A DNA stretch of 64,000 nucleotides from Chlorella sorokiniana (lineage: Eukaryota > Chlorophyta > Trebouxiophyceae > Chlorellales > Chlorellaceae): contig CP084609.1 of NCBI GenBank assembly GCA_025917655.1, positions 2,232,001 to 2,296,000 on the forward strand. The letters are read 5' to 3'. The translations under genes and the position numbers were made by a program. Under the pieces are notes generated by a model that saw only the letters and a program-made list of their open reading frames with translations, did not search any database and was not told where the DNA came from. This document shows positions 32,552 through 42,921 of this stretch, piece after piece. Position 1 is the stretch's first letter. Each line of letters opens with the position of its first letter.

Positions 32552-35500
32552 TCACCGGGCGGCGCCGCCGCCGCCATTTGCGACCGTAGCCGCAGCGCTG
32601 TCTGCCCGCAGCGCACCGCTGCCGCTGCCGCTGCCGCCGCTGGCGGCGGCCTGCTGAGGGGCTGCGGCCGCCTTTGCCGCCATCGCAGCCGCGATCGCGG
32701 TGAGGAGGTGGGGGCCGAGGGCGGCTGCTGCGGCTGCGGCTGCGGCGCGGCGGGCTGCTCGCCGCTGCCGCTGCTGGCGGGCGGCGTGGCTGCGCTGCCG
32801 CCGCGGTTCAATCCGGTTGTGATGGTCGCGCGACCGGCCAGGCCCCAAGGGGGCCAAAGCAGCGATCCAGGCCCCCGTTCAGCGTCACCTCGAGGCGGCC
32901 GCCGGGCGGCGCGGCGCCGCCCCTCCTCGCCGCCGCCCTCCGCCGAGCCCTGCCGCGCCGCCGCGGGCACAATCACAATGTTGGGCTGGCCCGCGGGCAG
33001 CGACAGCTGCGCGGACAGCGAGCGCTGCAGCGAGAGCGAGCGGGGGCCGGCGCCGCCGCCGCCGCCGCCACCCGGCGCCGCCGCCGTTGGTGCCGCCGTC
33101 AGGAATGACGATGTGAAGTCTGGCACCGTGCCCGAGGGCTGCCGCTCGGCCACCACGACTGTGAGGGGCGGGTCGGTGGCCCCCCGCCGCCGGGAGCGTG
33201 GCGGTGCCAACGCCCAGCGACCCCTCCGCCCCCAGCCCCCCCGGCTGCCTCGGGCGGCGATTCCCCGCTGAGCAAGTCCAGCAGGTGCTGCAGCTGCGGC
33301 GGCGGCGGCGGCTCGGGGGCGGCGGCGGCGGCAGGGGTGGCGGCGGCTGCGCCGCCGCGCCCGCCGCGCCTCGCGCGCTTGGCCGCCGGGCGCCTCGCCC
33401 GCGCCCTGCCGCTGAGGCCGCGCCCGGCTGGCCAGCCGTGCGGGCAGCGGCGGCGGCTGGGCAGCAGCCGCCGCCTGCGCAGCGGCAAACAGGGCGGCTG
33501 CGCTGGGCTGCGGGACGGGGGGCGGCGCGGCGCGCCGCCCCCAGCCCCGCCAGCAGCGCGCCCAGCTGCTGCGCGGCGCCGTCGTTGGCGGCGGCGGCAG
33601 CGCCGCCGCCGCCCGCAAGCTGCGACAGCGTGGTTGCCAGGGCGGGGCTGTGCGCCGCAGCGCCAATGGCCGACAGGATGCCCTCGCTGATGCCTCCCGG
33701 CACGGCGTGTGGCACCCTGCCGTTGCCGCCGCCGCCCGCTGCCGCCCCGCCGCCGCCGCCGCCGGCGAGCAGCTTGCTGGCCGCCAGGACAGCCTGCAGC
33801 GCTCCAGCGCGCCGCCGCCGCCCGGCCCCAGCCGCGGCCTGCAGGGCGGCCATGGCCGCCGCCGCCGCCGCCGCCGCGCTCTGCTCCTGCTTCGCTGCCG
33901 CCGCCGCCGCGCCGCCGCCGCAGCCGCCGCCTGCTGCTGCTGCGAGGCGGCGGCGGCGCCGCTCAGCATGCGCAGCATGCCGCTCTGCCACAGCTGGCTG
34001 CTCAGCGCCAGCACGCTGCCCACATCCGGGCAGGCCTGCGCCGCGGGAGGAAAGCGCAGAGGGAAGGTCAGCGCAGCAGGCTCAGCATGGCGGGGCGGCG
34101 GCCTGCGCCGCTGCAGGAGCCTGCATCACCCTTTCCGCGTGGAAGAAAGCACGAGCACCACCGCCGCTGAGCATTGGGAGGGGCGAGGGCTGGGGGCCTG
34201 GCGGCGGGCCCTCGCCGCCGCCGCTTGCAGCCCTTCCTCACCCCCAACCCCTCCCGCTCCCCCACCCCCACACACACTCAGCAGCCCTCAGCTCCGCCGC
34301 TCCCCCTCCCCACCTGAAGCACCGGCTGCAGCCCCTTGTAATACTGCGGCGGCAGGTGCCCCGCTCCGCCTGCCAGCTCTGCGAGCGCGGGAGGCAGGCG
34401 GGGCAGTGGGGAGGGGTGCCGCGGTGCTCGAGCCGCCGACCGGGAGGGGCAGCCTGCAGCGCCTCCGGGCGCCGCTGCCCGAGTGCCCACAGGCTCGTCG
34501 CATCGCGAGCAGGATCATGCAAGGCGATGGAGGGCGGAGGGCAGAGGGCCGGGAGGAAAGACAGGCGCACGCCGGCGGCACAGCGGTTGCTCTGCGCGCC
34601 GCCCTCACCTGCCCGTGCTGCAGCGCAGCCCAGATGCGCACAATGTCGTGGGCGCAGCCCAGCTCGGCGGCAGATGGGGCGGCCAGCCTGTGTGCGTCAG
34701 GGGGTGACAGGATAGGGGAGTGGGGTGTGGGGAGTGGGAAATGTGTGTGTGTGTGTGTGTGGGTGGGTGGGTGGGTGGGGGCGGGCAGGTGCGAGGGGAA
34801 TACGCAGGGTGGAGGGTGCAAGCAGCGAGCCAAGCGGTTTTCCGATGCAGGGGCTGTGGAACAGCGGCGCAGGCCTCACCTCAGCAGCTCCAGCAGGAGG
34901 GGAAGGCCCTGGGAAGCCAGCTTGCCGGAGGGGGCGGCGCGGAGGGGGCGGGCGGCGGCGCGGGGGGGGGGCGGGGGGCGGAGCGGGCGCCGCCGCGCTG
35001 CCCAGCCCAGCAGCAAGCAGCTGCACCAGCAGGTTGGGCTGCTGCTGCTGCTGAGGCTGCTGCACTGCTGGCTGCTGCGGAGGCTGCTGCTGCTGCTGCA
35101 GCGGCAGCCAGCAGGGCGGCGACGGCGTTTGCGGTGCCCGCCGCCTGCCCCCGAAGCATGGCCCGCAGGGGCGGAGGCCTGGGCTGCCTGACCAAAGGCC
35201 GCAGCGGCGGTAGAACCGGCGGCAGGTGCCGCCGCCGCAGCGCCGCTGCCCGCCTCGCCGCCCGCGGTCGGCTGGCCCTCTGGCCCGCCTGCTTCGCTCT
35301 TCACCCTGTTTGCCAGCGCCTGGCCGCCGACAGCATGACCCTGGGCTTGGGCTGCGGGAGGCGGCGGCCCTGCCGCCATGCCGCCAGGCGCTCCCCCGGC
35401 CAGGCTGTGGCGGCCCTGTCCCTCGATGCGCTGAGCTGCTCCGCCCTCATCCACCTCCATGGGCTGTGCTCCCGGCCCGCCGGCAGGCTGGGCATGCGCG

Positions 35501-37207
35501 GCAGCGGGCGGGGGTGAGGGGGAGGAGGGCCACACGCTGTGCGTGCCGTGCCCGACAATGTCCTCAGCTCTGAGCGTCACCGCCGCTGCCTCGCCGCCCG
35601 CACCCCCGCCGCCGCCATCTCATCCGCCCGGCCCTGCGCCGCGAGCAGCAGCGCGCGCGCCGGGCGCGGCGGGGGTCGGCGAGCCGGCGGCGGCGGCGGC
35701 GGCGGAGCGGCGGCGGCGCGGCGCCCCCTTAGCGCTGCCGCCTCGTAGCTCTGCCTGGGGTCTCCGATGCGGCGCTTCTCCTCCGCCTGAGCCTGGGCTG
35801 CCTCCATGCCTGCCCGCAGCTCCTGCAACAGCACCCTGCACAGGCGAACCGCGGGGGCCACGGCGCCCCAGGCTCTTCTGAGTACTTCTCTCTTTCAACA
35901 GGTACCACTTTGCTCTGGCGTCAGCCGGGCACCCGCCACGCCGGCCCCCGCCCGGCCTCCCCCAAAAATACACACACACACACATACACACTCTCTCACA
36001 GCCTGCTCCCTCGTGTGCTGCGGCTGCAGCCGCAGCTGCAGTCGCGAGCTCACCCGCGCGCCAGCGTGTGGCCGTGCTTGGCGCAGTGCTTCAGACCATA
36101 GATGACGTCGTCCCTGCTGGCAGCGCCCAGCAGGCACAGCAGCTCCTCGTCTTGATACTCCGACAGCGGGTGGTTGGTGCCCGGCGCCTGCAGGCTCAGC
36201 GGGACGGCGGCGGTGCCCGGCTGGCTGCTGAGGGCGGCGGCAGCCGCAGAGCGGTGCAGGGCGGGCGGCAGCGCCGCCACCCTCGCGGGTGCGGCGGGAC
36301 GCAGACGCGAGAGGCCAGGTGGGTGCTGACGGCCGCCAGCTGTCTGGCGTCGCAGCCGGCATGACCAAATTCTCTTAGATTCTCGAGCAGACCCGGCGGC
36401 GGCGGCAGCGGCGGCGGCAGCGGCTGCGCACCGAGTCCTCGGAGAGGGCGGCGGGGGTGCGCCCCTTCTCAAGCGCGCGCTTTAGGGTGAGCAGGTCAAA
36501 AGCGCGTGCCGCAGCGTCCAGGGTGGAGAACCCGTAAATCTTGGGGTGCTTCTTGGTGCCGTTGTCGCAGAACACAAACCTGTGGCAGCGGCGGTGGCGG
36601 GGCGGTCAGGTGGCGGGCACAACGCAGACGGCACGCTGCAGCGCTTGGCTGGGGTAGGAGCCCCCCGCTAGCCAATTGTCCTGCAGCGGCCCCTGCTGCC
36701 AGGCTCAAGGTTTGATGACCGGCCAGCAGGGTGGAAGGCAGCGGCAGCGCAGCCGCCGTTTTGCAGCGCCACAGGCACGCGTGGCGGCTGCGGCAGCGAC
36801 AGCCTGGCAGCCCAAGGCGGCCTGCGGCAGCGGCTCCGAACCCCTGCCACTCACTGGACATCGTATTTCTGGGAGCCTGCGGTGCAGGAGCAGGGGCAGG
36901 CGGGCAGGGATGCTGTCGGGCGCAATCAGAGGCTGGCAGGCGACGGGCGTCGGGACCCGCCTAGCAAGTGAAGCCCCCACGCCCTCTCGGGTTGCCCGCT
37001 CTTGAACAACTGGGCAGCAGGCCCCCACTCACCGCTGTTTGCACCGGTGGTGGCCGTCACGCCTCGCCACTGGGTGGATGTTCGCTGCCTGTAAGAGCCG
37101 GGTGATGGGCTCGACTGGGACGGTCCGATCGGCTGGCTTAGGTTTCCCTGCTGTTCAGAGACCGCTCCTGAGGAGGGGAGGGGGCCCAGGCCCTCCTCGG
37201 AGCTCAT
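32552..37207 (-). CDS. AP2-like DNA-binding protein with long low-complexity tail
   Basis: The first three exons join in phase: 37207-37033 (MSSEEGLGPLPSSGAVSEQQ..., ending STQWRGVTATTGANS), 36876-36855 (GSQKYDVQ) and from 36579 (FVFCDNGTKKHPKIYGFST, LDAAARAFDLLTLKRALEKG). WRGV, the short beta-strand residues and a closing FST.DAAARAFDLLTLK helix fit one AP2/ERF domain, so a nuclear transcription factor is likely. Later exons encode LSEYQDEELLCLLGAASRDD (36150), VLLQELRAGMEAAQAQAEEK (35840), KLASQGLPLLLELLR (34920), HDIVRIWAALQHGQ (34640), YYKGLQPVLQ and VLALSSQLWQSGMLRM (34000), separated by Gln, Ala and Gly runs. I place the end at a TGA at 32552, in a frame ending VANGGGGAAR, but this is uncertain. 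Some low-complexity blocks change frame. The AP2 call rests on the motif only. Confidence 0.55.
34742..34782 (+). repeat. (GT)n(GGGT)n tract
   Basis: Simple-sequence tract in an intron of the AP2-like gene. Confidence 0.75.
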
Positions 37208-38510
37208 GATGTCGCCGCCGTGAAAACGTGCTCCTCAAGTCGTTTTTCTGCCCGCATGCATCTTCACAAAACAGCGGCTTAGCTTTAAGCGGGGAGAGGG
37301 GCGCAGCTGCGTGAAAGCGAGGTGAGGGGGGCTACCCTGGGTACTACAGCCCAAAGCAGGTTGTACAGCTCAGGGGCTCAGGGGACGCCAGCCGGCTCAC
37401 AACGAGGCTTCAGAGAGCCCTTGATTGCGTGCACCTGCGAAATTCGCGGGCGCAGTGCCGCAACGCTTCACAAGAGGAGGCCCAGTTCAGCGGCGGCGAC
37501 GTGTGGACACGAGCGCTCCGCCCTGCGCGCCCACCCCAAGCATCACTACAGGACAGGCCTGCGGCAGTGTTGCCAAGTAAATAGATAAGGAGAGGTTTGT
37601 CCTGTGAGTTCCATTGGCAGAAACAACATCTGGCCTGCACGACAATGGGCCAGGCGTGCAAAGAACCTCGCAGAGCCACCCAATCACTCACCTTGAGGTT
37701 GCATGCAGCTGCAGCCAGAGGCGTTCTCACAGTTTCCAAGGGCAGCGTCGCCACGGTAGGCCGCACACTGCAGCGCCGCCACCTGCCGCAGCGGCTGATC
37801 GATGCCACTGAGTCCTGTACCTGCCAGCTGGCACACCCCCTCAGTTTGGCCCGGCATGGCAGAGGACAAACGAGTGAGCTGTTTGCTGGGGTGCCGCAGC
37901 ACCCACCCCACAGTAGCTGCAGTGGGCGGCAGTGGAACCGCTGTTACAACACGGGAGGGACTCTGCGCAGCCCGCTGCTGCAGATGCCGTGGCAGTTGGT
38001 GCCAGGGTGGGCCTCGCCATGATCAGCCGGCTGGTTCCTCGCCCAATAAAGGTGTAGGCCGGTGTGTTATTGCAGCTGAGAGGTGAGTGACACCTGAGGC
38101 CCACCAGGTTCGAGGCAGCGGCATGCATTCGGCGGCATGCTGGCCAGCTGCAGCAGCCTGGTGGCGGCTCCGGCCACCGAAGAAAGGCGGCCGGCTTGCA
38201 GGGCCAAATGCGCGGGAACCCTACGCCACCTGCGATTTTTAGCGATGTTACATGCTAGAATCCGCCATCTGAAGCACAGTGAAGGGCTCCGCGTCACTTG
38301 CGAGCTTTACGAGCTCGCCAAGCCCCAACCCTTTACCGGCTGATAGTTTGGCGCCCGCTTTTTGCACACAAGCAATTACATAAGCTACTGGAGCTGCGGC
38401 GGCTCAAGTCAAACCCTGAGGTGTCAAGCCGAAAGTCCCCATCCCGGGGTTTTAACGTGCGCAAGGCTGAAAGCATTAAGATCGCAGGCTACGGGACCGT
38501 TGCGTACATT
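37208..38510. other. Divergent promoter region, AP2-like gene / 38511 gene
   Basis: About 1.3 kb without a recognised gene. It is less GC-rich than its flanks, and open frames are short or of random composition. It probably holds both 5' UTRs and promoters. Confidence 0.45.
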
Positions 38511-40903
38511 ATGGAGCCCCCCAGCCTGACGGGGGAGCAGACCAGGCCTGCGCTCGACGCACGCGGCAGCGGCGTGCTTGCGGCGGCGCAGGCCTTTGCA
38601 GCGGCGGCCGCAGCAGAGCGCGGCGGCAACCCCCCGCTGCACGCGGCCGGCCTTGCGGTGGCAGCCGCCGTAGCAGCACCAGCGGCGGACGAGGCAGCCG
38701 CCACCCCTGCTGGCTGGGAGCAGGCGGCCGGGGGCGACGAAGCTTGGGGCCAGCCGCTGCCTCGGGGCCTGCACCACCTCACCCGCCACTGGCTACCCGA
38801 CGAGGCGCGGGGGAGGCGGTGCTGCAGCGGCTGGGTGCTCCAGATGTGCGTGCAGCGGAGCAAATGATACGGTGGGGCACTCTTGATCTGCGAGCGGCAA
38901 CCCCCTCAAGGGGGGCGCGGGGGGGGGGGGGGCGGCGGCATGGCGGCTGCCAGGGGGCGCTCTTGCTACTGCGGTTTCAGCGTTAAGTTTGACAGGCTCC
39001 ACCCACAACCAGGCCGGCAGCCAGCCCAGACGCAGCTGCTGCGGAAGCTGGGCGCTGGCTCGCCTCGCACGCAGCGCCGCCGCTTGTCCGCGCCTGCCCT
39101 GCCCCACCACCTCAAGAAACCCGTGCCCTGCGCCGCTGCAGCAACATGGGCCAGCGGGAACTGCGGGAAGCCTTCCAGAGGGTGTATGGCGCCACCACGC
39201 AGGTGCGATGCAGTACAATGCAGTACACTGCAGTACAATTTGTACTGCTTCACGGGGTCCACAGCCGGGTGCACGTCCGCACGCGTGGCTCCAGCCAGGC
39301 GGCTGGCCCGGCTGCCGCAGCCGGCCGCCGGGGCCCGGTGGCCATGCTTGCACACGGGCGGCAGGACGCTGCAAACCCTCCCCAGAACCAGTCTGCGCCT
39401 CTGCCCCCACCTGTGCAGAGCTTCAACAATGCCTGGCTGCGGCGCAAACTTGCTGAGGGTGAGGCGGGGGGGGAGGGGATTTTTTGCCGTCGTTTGTGGT
39501 GGTGGTGTGGTGGTGGTGGGGATTCGGGAGGCAGTACTTGGCACGGCAGGGGGTGGCACTAGGGGCCAGGTGCAGCGAACCCTGCGCCCTCCTCTCCCCT
39601 GCAGCGCTGGGAGTGAGAGCCGGTGGCGTGAGCAAGGCCCGCAAGCGCCCCAGCGGGGGCGGGGCGGGGGCCGACGTGGCGGCCGGCAGGCCCAGCGCCT
39701 CGGCCGCGCCGAGCCTGCCGCAGCAGCAGCCAGCGGCGGCGGCGGTAGCGGCGGCGGCAGCGGCGGTGGCAGCCGGCCAGGGTCTCGGGCCAGTGCCCGG
39801 GCTGCGCTGGCGGCTGCCCTGGCTGCCCAGCAGGATGGGTCGGAGGAAGGAGAGGCTGACAGTGTGGGGGAGGAGGAGGAGGAGGAGGAGGAGGAGGGGG
39901 GAGGAGGAAGAAGGATTTTGGACGGATGTGCCGACCCGCTTGGCTGGCAGCATGGCCGCCCCCTTGCGGCCGCGGTGGCCGCTGATAGGGCGGCAGCAGC
40001 GGCGGGTGGCGACAGCGGCGGGGCGCAGCGCCGGTCGGGAGGCGCGGGATGGGGCGCGATGCTGCGGCGGACGCGATGCATGCCTTTGCAGGGGCGCTTG
40101 TGTCGGCTGCCGAGCAGCTGCGCACCCCTGACCAGCCCGGCTTGCTGCAGCTGCCGCCAGCGGCAGAGGCGGGCTTGGGCGGCGCCGCCTCTCCTGCGCT
40201 GCGCCCCCACCGCGGGCGAAATGGCGGCGTGGCGGCAGCAGTGGCGGCAGCGGCACCGCGGCGACGACTGGCAGGAGGCTGAGGAGCAGCCGGCAGCTGG
40301 CGCGCCGCATGCCGAGGCGTCTCCGCCGGCCGTGCTGGACCCACAGAGCTGCTTATTGCAGCGCCGGGCTCACCCCAACCGCAGCAAAGCACAGCAGGCA
40401 CAGCAGGCCTCCGCCGCCTCCACCACGCTCCCCCTCTTTGTGGGCGGCGGCAGCATCAGCCCACGCGGCCCTGAGGCCAGCCCGCAGCTCGCTGCTAACG
40501 CGGCTGCAGGGCAGTCGGCCGCTGCCACAGCGGCCTCCGTCATCCCAGCTGGCAGGGGGCGCATGGAGGCGACAGCCTGCTGCCCCTGCAGCCCTGGCAT
40601 GCCCCTGTGGCGGCTGCAGCTGTTGCCGCCGCGCGGCAGGCAGCCGAGGTGGCCGCCGCTGCAGCCGCCGCTGCCGCGCTGCCGCCTGTTGTGGGCCCTG
40701 CACTGCTGCAAGGGCCAATGCTGGCAGCGCTGCAGGGGAGGCCTGCGACCGCTGCTGCCGCCTTCCCGGCGTTCAGCGAGGCTGGCAGCACCGAGGGGGC
40801 CCGTTTCCTGGCGCTGCAGCAGCAGCCGCAGACCGCAGCAGCAGCAGCGGCGGTGGAAGCGAGCGCCGCCGCGGATGCAGCTGCACCTCCTTTCACAGAC
40901 TGA
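38511..40903 (+). CDS. Unknown, probably nuclear protein with acidic and Ala/Gln-rich tail
   Basis: Exons 38511-38871, 39142-39202, 39419-39458 and one from 39605 have matching phases. The protein starts MEPPSLTGEQTRPALDARGS. After an Ala-rich stretch comes a conserved-looking region: HHLTRHWLPDEARG, EAVLQRLGAPDVRAAEQMIR, then NMGQRELREAFQRVYGATTQ, SFNNAWLRRKLAEALGV and a basic KARKRPS. The charge pattern and FNNAWLRRKLAEA helix suggest a small protein- or DNA-binding fold, but I do not recognise the family. Further on are a Glu run (EEEEEEEEE), SRASARAALAAALAAQQDGS, a LPLFVGGGSISPRGPEASPQ block and a C terminus ending ASAAADAAAPPFTD. One base seems missing near 38811. The low-complexity part changes frame, so exon limits after 39605 are approximate. 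Confidence 0.5.
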
Positions 40904-41778
40904 TGGCGCGCTGCCATTTCCTGGAGAGGGAGCTTGCTCCAAGCAGGGCTCCACGATGCATCACCTTGCAGCCCTCTGTGGCGGCATGTCTAGCCGTGCC
41001 TGCCGCACAGCCAGCCTGGTGCCGTGACGCTGCCGCCCTTCCGCCTCATTCCCGCGTCACATCGGAAGTCGCAGCGGCAGCGCAGCACGGCCTCACCGTA
41101 ATGAAGGCACTTGATCCTTCTCCCTGCTCTTTGAGTTTGCGTGTTAATCAAGGGTTTGCGCATGTTTGTTCCAGCTGTCTTTATGCCGTCCCTGAATGCG
41201 GCTGTTGGTTGAGATTCCTGCCAGCAGCGCACTTGCCCGAAGTTCGCCTTGGGGTTCCCACTTTCCTGCGTTCGCTTTGAGCAGAATGCGGGCTGGCTGT
41301 GCTCTGGAGCATGCCGCTTCTTTCCAACCACGATCGTGCATAAATAACCATGGTATCACCCCGTTTCCTCGTTGCCATTCAACTTTTCAATCAAGTGAAT
41401 GTTGCTTGAACTGCACCCAGCGGCGAGCTCGAGGCGAGCCCGCTGTGCATCTTTCATTTTGCTGCATCGCTTCCCTGGCCTGTCACTCGCCTCATTTTTG
41501 CCTTGCCCCCCCCCCCCCCCGCTTCCTGCTACTGATTTGCTGCACTGGCAGTCAGCAGCTTCCCCCTGCGCTCGCGTTTCTCCGCTAGATCTCTCTCTGC
41601 CCTTCACGCTGATGGACCATTTCCCCTCAACGGCCGATGCTGCTGAGGTGGCCACGCTGCTGCGCTTACAACTGCTCGCTCCCATCAGGCAGTGTAACAA
41701 GCGCCTGCCTTACACTGCAGCCGGCTGAGCGCGCCGGAAAGCGCCTGGGTGCCAGGGTGCCAGCAGCCTTGAGGGGTT
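40904..41778. other. Intergenic region with no gene recognised
   Basis: About 870 bases between convergent genes, comparatively AT-rich in the middle (41100-41400). It holds two 3' UTRs; nothing else seen. Confidence 0.5.
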
Positions 41779-42296
41779 TCAGTAGCCCTGGGAGCGGCCG
41801 CAGTGCAGGAGGCTGCCAGCTCCGAGGAACAGCCCAAACACCGCCGCGCTGCTCAGCGTCGTCTGCGAGAGGGAGGGGCAGGCAGCGGCGGGGCTGGGCG
41901 GGCGGCACTGGGGTCGAGCTGCAGCAGCACCATCACAAGGAGTGAGCGGCGGCGGCATGCATGCATCTGACGCTCGTTGGCAGGACGGGAGTGAACCTCC
42001 TGGATGTGCAGCCAGCATGCTCTGCATGTTCTGCTCTGCGCTAGACAATGCAGGGGCCGCCCTGCTGACCTGGCCGATGTATCGGACTTTGTGCAGCCCT
42101 GGAACCCTGTACCGAAAAGCCTCGTATGTGCCGTATAGCGCGCCTGCGTGGGGCAAATGGGCGGGGCAGCCAATCAAGCCGATGGGCATGTGAGGGCGCG
42201 CGCGGCTGGCCGCAGAAAGCTGGCCGCCCAACCCTCCGCACCTATTGAAGCCCCCAGAGCGCCGCCCACTGCCGCGCCCGTCGCCACTCTGTTCAT
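41779..42296 (-). CDS. ROMO1/Mgr2-family mitochondrial inner-membrane protein
   Basis: Three exons (42296-42242, 42143-42070, 41862-41779) join in phase to 70 residues. The protein starts MNRVATGAAVGGALGASIGA, continues LYGTYEAFRYRVPGLHKVRY and ends IGQTTLSSAAVFGLFLGAGS then LLHCGRSQGY. Two Gly-rich helices around a short basic loop, with the order RV..G...G...G...GA.(F/Y)GT then G.TT..S...FG.F, match human ROMO1 and yeast Mgr2. Mgr2 couples the TIM23 translocase to lateral sorting; ROMO1 is linked to inner-membrane morphology and oxidant production. The ATG chosen is the only one just upstream of the RV..G motif; a longer N terminus is possible. The gene is too short and split for ORF-based gene finding. 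It is divergent from the MscS gene, 625 bp away. Confidence 0.75.
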
Positions 42297-42921
42297 GCAG
42301 TGCTTATCTAGGAGGGCCACTGCAGGCAACCCGGGCCACACAGCAAGGCCTGGTGAGCGGCGTGGCGTCAGCGGCCGGCGGCAGGCGGGGCCGAATGCAG
42401 GCTGCACCCCGCAGAGACGCGCGTAATATCGGGGCACAGGAATCAACGGCTCGCTCACTTCTTCAAGCCGGCCGCCACCGCTCGACAGAAGCCCCTGCTC
42501 AAAGAGTTCTTTCCGTCAATGAGTGGACCCGAAGCAACAAGCTCCTGTCTTTCCCCCGGTGAGGACTTCAACCTATGTGGTCGATAATTCGATGGGAAGG
42601 AAGCGCTGAATGTGGGCAAGACTGAGTTAGCACGGCCAGCGACAGTGCACGGTGCGAGAGGAGCTTTAGAGCCTTTTCGATATCGAGAACGTGCTTCTGA
42701 GCTCACGGAATCCGCCAAATGGGCTGCCTTGCCCGCCAAGGCCTCCAGGTCAGCAGGGTTCCTGCCCAGCAGAAATGGGAGCATCGTTTGACGAGGGAGG
42801 ATCTTCATCACACTTTGTGCTCGCGCTTTGTAGACTCTGGTGCGGCAGAACACGGAAACACCGCCATCCCAGACTCGCCTTGGCGAGGTACCGCTGGCCG
42901 GACCTTGTTCAGTGGAACGTG
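42297..42921. promoter_or_regulatory. Divergent promoter region, ROMO1 / MscS channel
   Basis: 625 bases between opposite start codons. It must contain both promoters, but no specific element was recognised. Confidence 0.5.

Noticed and set aside
31159-34023. A 954-codon open frame on the minus strand
   Set aside because: At this GC content stop codons are rare. It crosses intron, low-complexity and intergenic sequence, and most of it is motif-free Arg/Pro/Cys-rich noise. Only short parts coincide with probable exons of the AP2-like gene.
38883-41027. A 714-codon open frame on the plus strand
   Set aside because: It reads through introns of the 38511 gene, and much of it is out of frame with the better-supported exons.
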